Below are positions 61,801 to 64,000 of a DNA stretch of 64,000 bases, piece by piece (positions within the stretch are counted from its first letter, which is position 1; the number at the start of each line of letters is the position of its first letter). The stretch comes from Liopterus haemorrhoidalis (Eukaryota > Arthropoda > Insecta > Coleoptera > Dytiscidae). The translations under genes and the position numbers were made by a program. The stretch spans positions 57,259,381 through 57,323,380 of the forward strand of contig OZ020611.1 of assembly GCA_963971575.1 (NCBI GenBank). Direction: 5' to 3'. The notes beneath the pieces were generated by a model. It searched no databases. It saw only the letters and a program-made list of their open reading frames with translations, and was not told the origin of the DNA.

Positions 61801-63209
61801 AAAAACAGCTGGTCTTATTTTCACGAAATTTGGTATGATGACAGAGCAAAACCGGGATTCAAACTTAGGCTTTATGACAGTGGCAGCGCTAACTTTTAAA
61901 ACCTGGGAGAAAAGAAGGAAGGAAGGAAGGTAAGGAGAGAGAGAGAGAGAGAGAGATAGGAGGTACATAAAAACAGAGAGAAGAAGGTGGAGGTATGACA
62001 GTGGCAACGCTAACTTTTAAAACCTGGGAGAAAGGAAGGAAGGAAGGAAGGTAAGGAGAGAGAGAGAGAGAGAGATAGGAGGTACATAAAAACAGAGAGA
62101 CGAAGGTGGAGGTAAATAATACTAATTATTTTAATATTATTTTAAGTTTTATTGGGTGACAGGTAATAATCATACTCAATCTAATACTTCCATATCATTA
62201 CTGATGGCATTTTGGAAACTTTTGGTTTCACGTGGTTATCAGTAGCCAGATGATGTCCTTCTCTCAGCCAGGATTTAACATGCGGAATGGTGTCAAATTC
62301 TTCTAAAGATTTACCCATTAAATTTATTGTCATTAAATGACTTGTTGTGTCCACTAATAAACTATTTCTATTAAATAACAATAACATATTAAAACTGTAA
62401 TTTAGTATTAAACTTATATTTTGTTTTTATTTAAAATGTTATTTTTTAAGATTGAAAATCAATTTTTAATTTGATGTGGTTTGTTTTAACAACAGATACG
62501 GAAAGCTTTCGTAATTTTAACAACAAGTACGGCCGTACCTGTGCGTACTCGCTGAATATCACCCCTGGATACAACATCCACCCTCCTCAGCTGCAATTTT
62601 TGCAGACAACCCGTCCCGAGGATACTGAAACGCCATATCTAGGACGCCAATACAGCGGTGGCCGCCGCGGTTTTTTAGTGGATTCATCACAGTTTACCGT
62701 GTACTAAAATGAGTAAAAATTTATTTGAAATACATTTTTTTGTGTGTTTGGTATCCACAACAATTGTTTAAAACCCTTATGTACGTCAATGTGATCAGCT
62801 GTTTTCTCGCGCAGAACTGATAACATTATTTATGATACCCTGCATTTTTCTTATGTTGAACAAAGTCTACTTCCAAAAGTTGTTTTAATGAAACCATAAA
62901 CATCTAGTGACTTTTCAGTAAACTGCCAATTCAAACGAGCAGAAACTTTTGACGCCGCCGTAAACCGTAGACGCTGAGTAGCGAAACTGTAAAACTATAA
63001 AAAAATACGTCGACGGCAAAGAGTTAGCAAAACATTTTCCGTTATTATTTATATACTTACATCAAATCCTGAGGGCTGTGGCACTTCCCATGATATCTCA
63101 AAAAATACATTTGGGTCAATATGTACTTTACATTGCAAGGTGAGTGAGTCTCCAATGCTTGTCAAATTACGCGCAAATATATAAGGCTGGTCTACTTTCT
63201 CAGGTAACA
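22200..63209 (-). CDS. Pvr: PDGF/VEGF receptor-related tyrosine kinase (5' end outside window)
   Basis: Eighteen exons join in one frame (about 1209 codons): 63209-63061, 61697-61529, 60999-60664, 60110-59962, 58335-58194, 53102-52899, 52135-51980, 47756-47629, 45142-44974, 44035-43932, 41892-41517, 39709-39541, 37034-36895, 32937-32771, 32710-32588, 25455-25244, 25183-25078, 22832-22200. All introns are GT-AG except one GC-AG. The product is a plasma-membrane receptor: five Ig-like domains seen (one, the exon at 60664, lacks cysteines, as D4 does in this receptor class), one membrane helix, a kinase with [21 protein letters not shown] and WMAVES, split by an insert of roughly 100 residues, and a tyrosine-rich tail. 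In insects the family receives PVF ligands and acts in blood-cell and epithelial migration. The signal peptide and first Ig domains are missing because they lie past 64000. KIT/FGFR-type identity is less likely given the insert and the Ig count. Confidence 0.88.
22833..23339. other. Pvr intron, nothing recognised
   Basis: No ORF or repeat of note. Confidence 0.5.
23494..23657. mobile_element. hAT-type MITE, 164 bp
   Basis: Ends CAGTGGTCCCCAAACTTTTT and, in reverse complement, CAGCGATTCCCAAACTGTGC. GC-rich inner ggcgccc repeats. Flanking octamers are only partly alike. It interrupts the mariner relic. Confidence 0.7.
23753..24267 (+). mobile_element. piggyBac derivative, copy A (515 bp)
   Basis: Ends CCCTTTACCGCATAGTGTG and, in reverse complement, CCCTTTACTGCATGCATTTT; flanked by TTAA at 23749-23752 and a mutated TTAT on the right. 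Inside, 23890-24024 encodes [20 protein letters not shown], a piggyBac transposase N-terminal motif, then a stop. The rest of the transposase is deleted. Confidence 0.82.
24331..25077. other. Pvr intron, nothing recognised
   Basis: AT-rich, with short ORFs only. Confidence 0.5.
25078..25183 (-). CDS. Pvr: Pvr exon: kinase C-lobe, subdomain XI
   Basis: Encodes [18 protein letters not shown] and the following helix, with the CWxxxPxxRPxF signature of tyrosine kinases. Donor GTAAGTA, acceptor ttacag; phase joins KEL|YEI cleanly. Confidence 0.9.
25244..25455 (-). CDS. Pvr: Pvr exon: kinase P+1 loop to subdomain X
   Basis: Starts at [15 protein letters not shown] and includes [14 protein letters not shown] and TPYPGM, the tyrosine-kinase-type subdomains VIII-X. 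Starts in phase 0 directly after YKKKGD of the preceding exon. Donor GTACGT is a weaker variant. Confidence 0.9.
25456..26111. other. Pvr intron, nothing recognised
   Basis: Contains the repeated phrases tcccgaatttt; no gene or full element seen. Confidence 0.45.
26112..26580 (+). repeat. Dispersed repeat family R, copy 2
   Basis: Begins ttagggttttgtaggtagga, with ctgtctgtctgt and aacctctttgacccacacat blocks, and ends with the block (aatgtacattgatgggcatt ...) shared with the start of the window. The same order, in reverse, is at 54060-54530. Confidence 0.6.
26594..27163. mobile_element. TIR MITE with TGGGTGCGTTTTGTTG ends
   Basis: Perfect 16-bp inverted ends around 570 bp without ORF. The rearranged relative is at 19986-20704. 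hAT-like termini, but no clear target duplication. Confidence 0.68.
27415..27486 (+). tRNA. tRNA-Glu (CTC)
   Basis: 72-nt cloverleaf: acceptor TCCGGTA/TACCGGA, intact A box and B box (ggttcgattcc), anticodon loop CTCTCAC, so anticodon CTC reading GAG. Outlier 1.2 kb upstream of the array; followed by a T run. Confidence 0.9.
27594..27635 (+). pseudogene. tRNA-Glu 5' fragment
   Basis: tccagtatggttactggctagg through the anticodon stem, with a deletion in the D arm, then unrelated sequence. Not functional. Confidence 0.7.
27636..28499. mobile_element. Inserted repeat block ending in a hAT-like terminus
   Basis: Contains a minus-strand copy of family R (about 28345 down to 27915), a B-box-like ggttcaaatcc at 27885, and at the right edge cggaccggtgattaggaaacactg, whose reverse complement CAGTGTTTCCTAATCACC is hAT-like. 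The left terminus was not found. Confidence 0.5.
28500..28562 (+). pseudogene. tRNA-Glu 3' part, cut by a hAT end
   Basis: Starts at gtctagta right after a hAT-like CACTG terminus and runs to the discriminator base. The anticodon loop CATTCAT has A for the invariant T33. The first 9 bases of the gene are missing. Confidence 0.75.
28641..28712 (+). tRNA. tRNA-Glu (TTC), array copy 1
   Basis: Acceptor TCCGGTA/TACCGGA, loop CTTTCAC gives anticodon TTC (codon GAA). Terminator tgatcttttt follows. Confidence 0.93.
28790..28861 (+). tRNA. tRNA-Glu (TTC), array copy 2
   Basis: Identical gene sequence to copy 1; terminator tgatcttttt. Confidence 0.93.
28939..29010 (+). tRNA. tRNA-Glu (TTC), array copy 3
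   Basis: Identical gene sequence to copy 1; terminator tgatcttttt. Confidence 0.93.
29088..29159 (+). tRNA. tRNA-Glu (TTC), array copy 4
   Basis: Identical gene sequence to copy 1; spacer variant taatattttt. Confidence 0.93.
29237..29308 (+). tRNA. tRNA-Glu (TTC), array copy 5
   Basis: Identical gene sequence to copy 1; spacer variant tgatattttt with aaagaagtc. Confidence 0.93.
29386..29457 (+). tRNA. tRNA-Glu (TTC), array copy 6, acceptor mismatch
   Basis: The 5' acceptor strand is TCCGCTA, so one C faces C in the stem; otherwise identical. Same variant as copy 12, which is 894 bp (six units) away. Confidence 0.85.
29535..29606 (+). tRNA. tRNA-Glu (TTC), array copy 7
   Basis: Identical gene sequence to copy 1; terminator tgatcttttt. 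Confidence 0.93.
29684..29755 (+). tRNA. tRNA-Glu (TTC), array copy 8
   Basis: Identical gene sequence to copy 1; spacer taatattttt. Confidence 0.93.
29833..29904 (+). tRNA. tRNA-Glu (TTC), array copy 9
   Basis: Identical gene sequence to copy 1; spacer taatattttt. Confidence 0.93.
29982..30053 (+). tRNA. tRNA-Glu (TTC), array copy 10
   Basis: Identical gene sequence to copy 1; terminator tgatcttttt. Confidence 0.93.
30131..30202 (+). tRNA. tRNA-Glu (TTC), array copy 11
   Basis: Identical gene sequence to copy 1; spacer tgatattttt with aaagaagtc as in copy 5. Confidence 0.93.
30280..30351 (+). tRNA. tRNA-Glu (TTC), array copy 12, acceptor mismatch
   Basis: TCCGCTA acceptor variant as in copy 6; terminator ttatattttt. 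Confidence 0.85.
30429..30500 (+). tRNA. tRNA-Glu (TTC), array copy 13
   Basis: Identical gene sequence to copy 1; spacer tgatattttt. Confidence 0.93.
30578..31203 (+). pseudogene. tRNA-Glu (TTC), array copy 14, split by hAT insertion
   Basis: The gene is 30578-30594 plus 31149-31203 (17 + 55 = 72 nt). A hAT element with an 8-bp target duplication gtctagtg interrupts it in the A-box region. Precise excision would restore the tRNA sequence. Confidence 0.92.
30595..31140. mobile_element. hAT-type non-autonomous element (546 bp)
   Basis: Ends CATGGGTGTCAAACT and, in reverse complement, CAAGGGTGTCAAACT (14 of 15). The 8-bp target duplication gtctagtg is at 30587-30594 and 31141-31148. Inner gggccgc-rich ends. 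No transposase. A related end occurs at 44485-44535. Confidence 0.92.
31281..31352 (+). tRNA. tRNA-Glu (TTC), array copy 15
   Basis: Identical gene sequence to copy 1; spacer tgatattttt. Confidence 0.93.
31432..31503 (+). tRNA. tRNA-Glu (TTC), array copy 16
   Basis: Identical gene sequence to copy 1; spacer slightly longer (unit 151 bp). Confidence 0.93.
31584..31655 (+). tRNA. tRNA-Glu (TTC), array copy 17
   Basis: Identical gene sequence to copy 1; unit 152 bp upstream. Confidence 0.93.
31733..31804 (+). tRNA. tRNA-Glu (CTC), array copy 18
   Basis: Loop CTCTCAC gives anticodon CTC; the only CTC gene inside the array. Terminator tgatattttt. Confidence 0.92.
31882..31953 (+). tRNA. tRNA-Glu (TTC), array copy 19, degenerate 3' end
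   Basis: Body as copy 1, but the T stem reads tctgg for cccgg and the acceptor 3' strand TACGGGA mismatches TCCGGTA. Array-edge copy, probably decaying. Confidence 0.7.
31961..32587. other. Pvr intron after the tRNA array, nothing recognised
   Basis: A 91-codon ORF at 32155-32430 ([16 protein letters not shown] ...) shows no family resemblance to me and is probably chance. Confidence 0.4.
32588..32710 (-). CDS. Pvr: Pvr exon: catalytic loop and DFG
   Basis: 41 codons: [13 protein letters not shown], then [19 protein letters not shown]. The catalytic Asp, Asn and the DFG Asp are present. The residue before the catalytic Asp is Gly where most kinases have Arg (HRD). Tyrosines in the activation segment (MYKSDNY) are potential phosphosites. 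Confidence 0.9.
32771..32937 (-). CDS. Pvr: Pvr exon: kinase insert end and helix E
   Basis: Encodes the end of the hydrophilic insert ([17 protein letters not shown] ...) and then [19 protein letters not shown], the helix preceding the catalytic loop. The donor reads AAG|GCAAGT, a GC-AG intron, required to keep SRK|VLHGD in frame. Confidence 0.88.
33000..34620 (+). pseudogene. LINE 3' region: RT thumb and RNase H, broken
   Basis: Reading with frame changes: [19 protein letters not shown] near 33070-33130 (RT C-terminal type), [19 protein letters not shown] (33190-33245), then 33316-33759, then an RNase H-like part: YTDGS (33575), SAEL (33685), [11 protein letters not shown] (33755-33790) and [12 protein letters not shown] (33893-33928), followed by RTGHAKYPE. 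The order is that of jockey/I-clade elements with RNase H. Stops, frame shifts and a hAT MITE (34147-34415) make it inactive. Confidence 0.75.
34147..34415. mobile_element. hAT-type MITE, 269 bp
   Basis: Ends CAGAGCCCCAGTAAGG and, in reverse complement, CAGAGCCGCAGTAAGG; 8-bp target duplication cccagaac at 34139-34146 and 34416-34423. Inner gaggtgagga repeats. Inserted in the LINE relic. Confidence 0.88.
35354..35581 (+). pseudogene. Histone H4-like fragment
   Basis: Codons for DNI, then TAG, then [17 protein letters not shown] ... through [20 protein letters not shown] and RQRRTLHG match histone H4 from about residue 24 to the GFGG end, with roughly a dozen replacements (for example ARR to GRR, EETRG to EEIHG, EHAKRK to EHFKRK). 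The H4 tail is missing. The 72 codons after TAG are free of stops and GC-rich compared with the surrounding DNA. ctag|GGC and ACG|GTATTT look like splice sites, so a variant exon is possible, but a decayed gene fragment is likelier. Confidence 0.75.
35582..36894. other. Pvr intron, AT-rich, nothing recognised
   Basis: No coding or repeat signal beyond A/T runs. Confidence 0.5.
36895..37034 (-). CDS. Pvr: Pvr exon: kinase insert
   Basis: Encodes [17 protein letters not shown] through SPTSAG, a Ser/Asn-rich insert typical for the PDGFR/VEGFR class. Length 140 nt and phase fit both neighbours exactly; the acceptor cacag is the only one that keeps the frame. Confidence 0.8.
37308..37673. mobile_element. 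TIR element with GTTCATTAATGA ends
   Basis: Left agagggttcataaatgattg and right, in reverse complement, agaaagtgttcattaatgaa are imperfect inverted ends. The fragment at 19731 belongs to the same family. Confidence 0.55.
37773..38776. mobile_element. TIR element, about 50-bp ends, nested palindrome
   Basis: The outer ends (ttgattttgaaagtgagata at 37797-37816 and its reverse complement at 38730-38749) enclose 1 kb. An inner inverted repeat has arms 38338-38430 and 38492-38585. No ORF. Confidence 0.7.
38338..38585. repeat. Inner inverted repeat, 94-bp arms
   Basis: Arms are close to perfect (ccatagagaaaaa ... against tttttctctatgg) with a 61-bp spacer; it could fold as a long RNA hairpin if transcribed. 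Confidence 0.8.
38827..38939. repeat. Microsatellite (AC)n (CAGACA)n (AC)n (GGAC)n
   Basis: Compound simple repeat; the ORF it produces on the minus strand (VCVCLCLC) is an artefact. Confidence 0.95.
38940..39540. other. Pvr intron, repeat-like debris
   Basis: Contains phrases such as aaggtcgggcaagt and gtgagtgacggtataaaggc that recur in dispersed repeats; no gene. Confidence 0.4.
39541..39709 (-). CDS. Pvr: Pvr exon: kinase hinge and start of insert
   Basis: Encodes [20 protein letters not shown] (hinge and helix D) followed by the start of the insert ([13 protein letters not shown] ...). Confidence 0.9.
40307..41319 (+). mobile_element. TIR element with possible ISXO2/Merlin-like relic
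   Basis: Ends ACTGGTTAATGTTCCGTATA and, in reverse complement, the same 20 bases, continuing agtccacc. From ATG at 40518 a short frame reads [13 protein letters not shown] ... [17 protein letters not shown], which recalls the start of ISXO2-like transposases (Merlin superfamily). The body is broken. The superfamily call is tentative; the TIR is clear. Confidence 0.6.
41517..41892 (-). CDS. Pvr: Pvr exon: juxtamembrane and kinase N-lobe
   Basis: 125 codons: juxtamembrane ([17 protein letters not shown] ... [15 protein letters not shown]), glycine-rich loop [19 protein letters not shown] with the ATP-anchoring Lys, [13 protein letters not shown] with the helix C Glu, and VNLLGACT. Acceptor ttttcag, donor AAAA|GTAAGT. 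Confidence 0.93.
42240..42870 (-). pseudogene. Penelope-like element: RT end and GIY-YIG part
   Basis: Minus-strand translation from about 42870 gives [46 protein letters not shown], then [10 protein letters not shown] and finally [34 protein letters not shown]. The pattern (KPTxTD after RT, then GVYxxxC ... YIGQT) is that of Penelope-like elements with a GIY-YIG endonuclease. A stop near 42602 and missing ends show decay. Confidence 0.75.
43257..43777 (-). mobile_element. piggyBac derivative, copy B (521 bp)
   Basis: Ends CCCTTTACTGCATGAATTTT and, in reverse complement, CCCTTTACCGCATAGTGTG with perfect TTAA at 43253-43256 and 43778-43781. The minus strand 43687-43502 encodes [20 protein letters not shown] and the same truncated frame as copy A. 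Opposite orientation to copy A. Confidence 0.87.
43932..44035 (-). CDS. Pvr: Pvr exon: transmembrane segment
   Basis: Encodes SKSKTDN followed by about 23 hydrophobic residues ([20 protein letters not shown]) and a basic stop-transfer RLRK. Confidence 0.93.
44036..44973. other. Pvr intron, repeat debris
   Basis: Holds a fragment at 44485-44535 resembling the gggccgc-rich end of the hAT element 30595-31140, and the hairpin at 44555-44590. No exon. Confidence 0.5.
44555..44590. repeat. Perfect 15-bp hairpin
   Basis: CGACCCATCCTACGA and TCGTAGGATGGGTCG around a 6-base loop (AGATCG). GC-richer than its surroundings. Confidence 0.85.
44974..45142 (-). CDS. Pvr: Pvr exon: Ig domain 7, second half
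   Basis: Encodes [13 protein letters not shown] ... [12 protein letters not shown] ... MTLTVL, with the DxGxYxC hallmark and N-glycosylation sequons. A LINE fragment begins only about 35 bp upstream of its acceptor. Confidence 0.9.
45178..46060 (+). pseudogene. LINE reverse transcriptase C-terminal relic
   Basis: Reading with frame changes: [21 protein letters not shown] (RT motif near 45210-45272), [20 protein letters not shown] (45545), [11 protein letters not shown], then [18 protein letters not shown] (45741) and [14 protein letters not shown] (45850). This is the RT tail common in insect endonuclease/RT LINEs. The YADD box and 5' part are lost. Confidence 0.78.
46199..46440. repeat. Tandem repeat, 18-bp unit
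   Basis: About 12 units of the form aacttcaaattgagaacaatc, the last ones diverged. The ORFs through it on both strands are artefacts. Confidence 0.9.
47085..47330. repeat. Minisatellite, about 86-bp unit, three copies
   Basis: Units start with tagaagatgggtagctcgct and end aagatagtgttttgtcatt; the third is partial. Confidence 0.85.
47629..47756 (-). CDS. Pvr: Pvr exon: Ig domain 7, first half
   Basis: Encodes [10 protein letters not shown] ... [19 protein letters not shown], with the first Ig cysteine and the tryptophan. Phase-0 intron mid-domain. Confidence 0.9.
48462..48732 (+). pseudogene. MULE transposase fragment
   Basis: [20 protein letters not shown] is followed, after a frame break near 48544, by [20 protein letters not shown] and [20 protein letters not shown] to a stop at 48730-48732. 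DFE and the GCFFHFxQxxWRKIQ-type segment are hallmarks of the MULE transposase domain. Only about 85 residues survive. Confidence 0.82.
49087..49209 (+). CDS. First-exon-like ORF inside the MULE
   Basis: ATG at 49087 (context attaaaATGGC) encodes [20 protein letters not shown] and ends EEIRGVK at a GT donor (AAA|GTAATT). It recalls the start of insect proteins found with YqaJ-type nuclease domains, but this is from memory and weak. It could be transposon cargo or a captured host exon; no second exon was found. Confidence 0.4.
50000..50509. other. Pvr intron, nothing recognised
   Basis: AT-rich; no ORF. Confidence 0.5.
50510..51340 (-). mobile_element. P-like element remnant with a THAP exon
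   Basis: Outer inverted similarity: ctattgtcatctgacac near 50529 against ctattgtcaactgacaa (reverse complement near 51315-51331), plus nearby gaggcg. Encloses a THAP-like ORF. The element call is tentative. Confidence 0.5.
50951..51184 (-). CDS. THAP-like zinc finger ORF
   Basis: 77 codons from ATG 51184: [30 protein letters not shown], then WEYVLGKP and [17 protein letters not shown]. FHxxPK and CSxHFxxDDF are THAP signatures, and Cys-x2-4-Cys is only half present at the start. No further exon or transposase core found; probably a transposon-derived remnant. Confidence 0.6.
   Translation of the reverse strand: MQRLYLCNAKVGRDRDLSFHRVPKRGKENVCLNLRGGARVVMDRRQVWEYVLGKPVKDHFKLCSRHFTKDDYFWPSM
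51570..51949. mobile_element. GCGGAAC MITE family copy with tRNA-like insert
   Basis: Left TATAGCCTGTTTCTTTGGTT plus taagcggaactag; right, in reverse complement, TATAGACTATTCCAAACATT plus taaccagaac. Compared with 58999-59176 it contains an extra block around 51690-51860. It ends 31 bp from a Pvr donor. Confidence 0.68.
51693..51775 (+). other. tRNA-like sequence with B box
   Basis: caggttcgaatcccggtgatggca carries a good B box and a possible acceptor end; the 5' half pairs poorly. SINE- or tRNA-derived, not an intact tRNA. Confidence 0.45.
51980..52135 (-). CDS. Pvr: Pvr exon: Ig domain 6, second half
   Basis: Encodes [14 protein letters not shown] ... [12 protein letters not shown] ... 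IFFLQSQ with the second Ig cysteine. A MITE lies 31 bp beyond its donor. Confidence 0.88.
52136..52898. other. Pvr intron, nothing recognised
   Basis: No gene or element seen; contains attaattaattaatt and short TTAGGTT phrases. Confidence 0.5.
52899..53102 (-). CDS. Pvr: Pvr exon: Ig domain 6, first half
   Basis: Encodes [15 protein letters not shown] ... [12 protein letters not shown] ... IQWYKKSS with the first cysteine and tryptophan. Donor GTAGGT. Confidence 0.88.
53440..54530 (-). repeat. Dispersed repeat family R, longest copy
   Basis: Reading the minus strand: ttttagggttttgtaggtat, a ctgtctgtctg run, aacctagagagttgaaattt, the block shared with bases 10-90, a tRNA-like module, a T-rich stretch, ggaagccataggcgcaattt and the end block shared with 590-680. 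Confidence 0.75.
53878..53965 (-). other. tRNA-like module in family R
   Basis: On the minus strand an A-box-like ggtgcagtggctaagatact and a B box gagttcgaatcct lie in tRNA spacing, followed by a purine stretch. Position equivalent to 165-230 in copy 1. Confidence 0.5.
54571..55457 (+). pseudogene. ZMYM1-like hAT transposase relic
   Basis: 54601-54885 encodes [20 protein letters not shown] and [24 protein letters not shown]; then [20 protein letters not shown] and [20 protein letters not shown]; further on [20 protein letters not shown] and [15 protein letters not shown], the hAT dimerisation end. The order matches ZMYM1 or 52-kDa-repressor-type hAT proteins. Several stops and frame shifts. 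Confidence 0.75.
55679..55793. mobile_element. Short GGAATGACG-ended element
   Basis: gaatgacg on the left and cgtcattccta on the right around several acccgttaattacc-like units; gggtgtag at 55671-55678 and 55794-55801. Related to 17148-19182. Confidence 0.65.
55802..56645. other. Pvr intron, minor repeats
   Basis: 55985-56034 repeats the phrase at 13610-13660. Nothing else recognised. Confidence 0.45.
56646..57560 (-). pseudogene. LINE RT C-terminal relic, split by a MITE
   Basis: On the minus strand [16 protein letters not shown] (57560-57514) continues after the MITE as [20 protein letters not shown] and [20 protein letters not shown] to a stop at 56646. The pattern (GSVVWNPxxxxxxxxIEKIQxKxLRY) is typical of jockey/CR1-like RT ends. 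Confidence 0.8.
56910..57510. mobile_element. PIF/Harbinger-type MITE, 601 bp
   Basis: Perfect 28-bp inverted ends beginning TACCCTTTTCACACTAGATC with TAA on both flanks (56907-56909, 57511-57513), the Harbinger target. Removing it and one TAA restores the RT reading frame around it. Confidence 0.87.
57514..57875. other. Pvr intron with a family R scrap
   Basis: 57636-57680 (aaccggaatagtaccacagg ...) matches bases 50-80 of the window. Confidence 0.5.
57876..58087. repeat. Long palindrome, 99-bp arms
   Basis: Arms 57876-57974 and 57989-58087 are almost perfect complements around a 14-base loop. It ends 107 bp from a Pvr exon. Confidence 0.88.
58194..58335 (-). CDS. Pvr: Pvr exon: Ig domain 5, second half
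   Basis: Encodes [15 protein letters not shown] ... [15 protein letters not shown] with the second cysteine. Phase 0 start. Confidence 0.88.
58497..59551. mobile_element. TIR element with GGGCCCTGTTGCACCAT ends
   Basis: Left gccctgttgcaccattgtac and right, in reverse complement, gccctcttgcaccattctac, both followed by tgcaactttgcactttg. Contains the MITE 58999-59176. No transposase. Confidence 0.68.
58999..59176. mobile_element. GCGGAAC MITE family, short copy
   Basis: Ends tttggtttaagcggaactag and, in reverse complement, aatttcaaacgtttaagcgg with aactaatct. Lacks the extra block of 51570-51949. Confidence 0.65.
59553..59961. other. Pvr intron, nothing recognised
   Basis: Short AG run near 59680; no other signal. 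Confidence 0.5.
59962..60110 (-). CDS. Pvr: Pvr exon: Ig domain 5, first half
   Basis: Encodes [16 protein letters not shown] ... [20 protein letters not shown]. The two extra cysteines after the tryptophan (SCLEKC) may form a local disulfide. Confidence 0.88.
60111..60663. other. Pvr intron, nothing recognised
   Basis: A 104-codon ORF across the exon edge is chance. Confidence 0.5.
60664..60999 (-). CDS. Pvr: Pvr exon: Ig domain 4, unsplit, no cysteines
   Basis: A complete Ig-like domain in one 336-nt exon ([15 protein letters not shown] ... [18 protein letters not shown]). The usual disulfide cysteines are absent, as in D4 of KIT, PDGFR and VEGFR, where this domain makes receptor-receptor contacts. 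Confidence 0.9.
61070..61425 (-). pseudogene. LINE RT fragment
   Basis: On the minus strand: [49 protein letters not shown], then [18 protein letters not shown]. These are RT motifs of CR1/jockey-like elements (NYRPISLLP, QxGFRxGx[11 protein letters not shown]). Only the central RT part is left. Confidence 0.82.
61529..61697 (-). CDS. Pvr: Pvr exon: Ig domain 3, second half
   Basis: Encodes [14 protein letters not shown] ... [18 protein letters not shown] with the DAGEYKC hallmark. Confidence 0.9.
61875..62113. repeat. Tandem duplication, about 121-bp unit, two copies
   Basis: Units start atgacagtggcarcgctaac and contain (gaag)n and (ag)n runs and aggaggtacataaaaacaga. The second has a shorter AG run. 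Confidence 0.9.
62114..62495. other. Pvr intron, unassigned minus-strand ORF
   Basis: 62387-62181 on the minus strand has a 68-codon ORF ([20 protein letters not shown] ...) of unknown kind; possibly transposon-derived. Confidence 0.3.
62496..62707 (+). CDS. Terminal-exon-like ORF of unknown protein
   Basis: After an acceptor-like ttttaacaacag at 62484-62495 an open frame encodes about 70 residues ([55 protein letters not shown]) and ends with TAA at 62705-62707. Base composition is near 50% GC against about 30% around it, and codon use is that of a real gene. It is antisense to Pvr inside an intron. I do not recognise the family. It could be the last exon of a nested gene or part of a retrocopy. 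Confidence 0.5.
62708..63060. other. Pvr intron, nothing recognised
   Basis: No poly-A signal of the canonical type directly follows the preceding ORF. Confidence 0.4.
63061..63209 (-). CDS. Pvr: Pvr exon: Ig domain 3, first half (first exon in window)
   Basis: Encodes [14 protein letters not shown] ... [15 protein letters not shown] ... EISWEVPQ. Acceptor ctttttag-type; needs one base from an upstream exon beyond 64000. Confidence 0.88.
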
Positions 63210-63539
63210 CTAAAAGAAATAGAAATTTATAGACAGCATTTTAGTAATACACAGCTGGGTTTTAAGGCAATGATACTGCAAACTGATCAAACACAATGTC
63301 CATAATTCCGTTTATTCCTATCTCATCAGTTCACAGTTTCAAAGCCTCGAAAAAGTAAGTAAAAGCTATTATTATTTCATATAAATCAGTGCATATTGAG
63401 GTTATGTCACATATACGAACATTGTTCAAATATGTGGAGAAATTTTAATATGTCACAATAAGCATTTCTATCATTGCGGTTAAATCGGTGGGTTTTGAGG
63501 AGATGTTAACATCCCATGATTTTAAATAAAAATTGTCAT

Positions 63540-64000
63540 ATACAAGGTGTGATCAAATGTGTAATTATAATAGTGCAATTTTTTAAATTGCAATAGAAAA
63601 TTGCAAAACAAAATAAAAAAATAAATCAAGTGCTGTAAAGTACTTGAAAAGTCATTTGGTAAGTTGATTATGAATGAACGAGTGATTTACAAATGGTAAA
63701 AACGCTTTCAAAATGGCAGTGAATCAGTTGAAGATGATGATATTAGTTGGGAAACCTAGGTACTTCAATCACCGAAAAAAAAAAACGTGGAAGGAGTTGA
63801 GTATAAAATTCTTGATAACCGTCGAATCACAATTAGAGAGGCTGCTGAAGAAGTTGTATATCGTTCATGTAAAGAATTTTTCACTAAATTTTGAGTTTGA
63901 GTCGAGGGGCAGTAAAATTTGTTCCGAAATTGTTAAATTTTGTACAAAAAATGAGTTGTAAAGAAGTCGCTCAGTAAATGATAGATGATGTCGTCAATGA
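63540..64000 (+). pseudogene. Mariner transposase, N-terminal part, runs off the window
   Basis: With frame changes: WYKRFQNGSESVEDDDISWE near 63690-63760, ILDNRRITIREAAEEV (63808-63855), FFTKFLSLSRGAVKFVPKLL (63877-63930) and FVQKMSCKEVAQ then a stop. This matches the DNA-binding and linker region of SETMAR/rosa-type mariners. The catalytic triad would lie past 64000. A caaggtgtgatcaaa near 63544 may be the left terminus. Confidence 0.75.

Overview
The window looks like a stretch of an insect (at least arthropod) nuclear genome: AT-rich, full of transposable elements, with one large multi-exon gene, pol III tRNA genes and no bacterial or phage features. The backbone is a receptor tyrosine kinase gene on the minus strand that I identify as Pvr (PDGF/VEGF receptor-related). 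Eighteen exons from 63209 down to 22200 splice into one open frame of about 1209 codons with consistent phases. They encode five Ig-like domains (probably D3-D7 of seven), a transmembrane helix, a kinase domain split by an insert, and a tail with YxxM and YxN motifs. The first exons lie to the right of the window.

1-9605: part of a dispersed repeat family, then a BEL/Pao LTR retrotransposon (975-9600) on the minus strand with a 5-bp target duplication GTTAG, a nearly intact Gag-Pol frame broken by one TAG, and a primer binding site matching tRNA-Tyr. Its 5' LTR is not normal: a 182-bp LTR remnant is joined to an inverted 420-bp copy of the LTR end, so both element ends are the same LTR terminus.

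9606-22199: no host gene seen. It holds TIR elements, MITEs, palindromes, a Tc1-type transposon nested in a larger element, and a P-like remnant with a decayed THAP segment.

22200-63209: Pvr, with introns that house most of the other features. The intron between 25455 and 32588 carries a tandem array of tRNA-Glu genes on the opposite strand (149-bp unit; 19 uninterrupted copies counting one upstream outlier, one copy split by a hAT element, two fragments). Other introns contain a histone H4-like fragment, LINE reverse transcriptase remnants, a Penelope-like remnant, two piggyBac derivatives, a MULE with a 9-bp target duplication inside a minisatellite, a hAT with a ZMYM1-like transposase relic, a Harbinger-type MITE, long palindromes, and a GC-richer terminal-exon-like ORF (62496-62707) of unknown identity.

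63540-64000: the start of a mariner element that runs off the window. All functional calls rest on motif recognition by eye; no database search or folding program was run.
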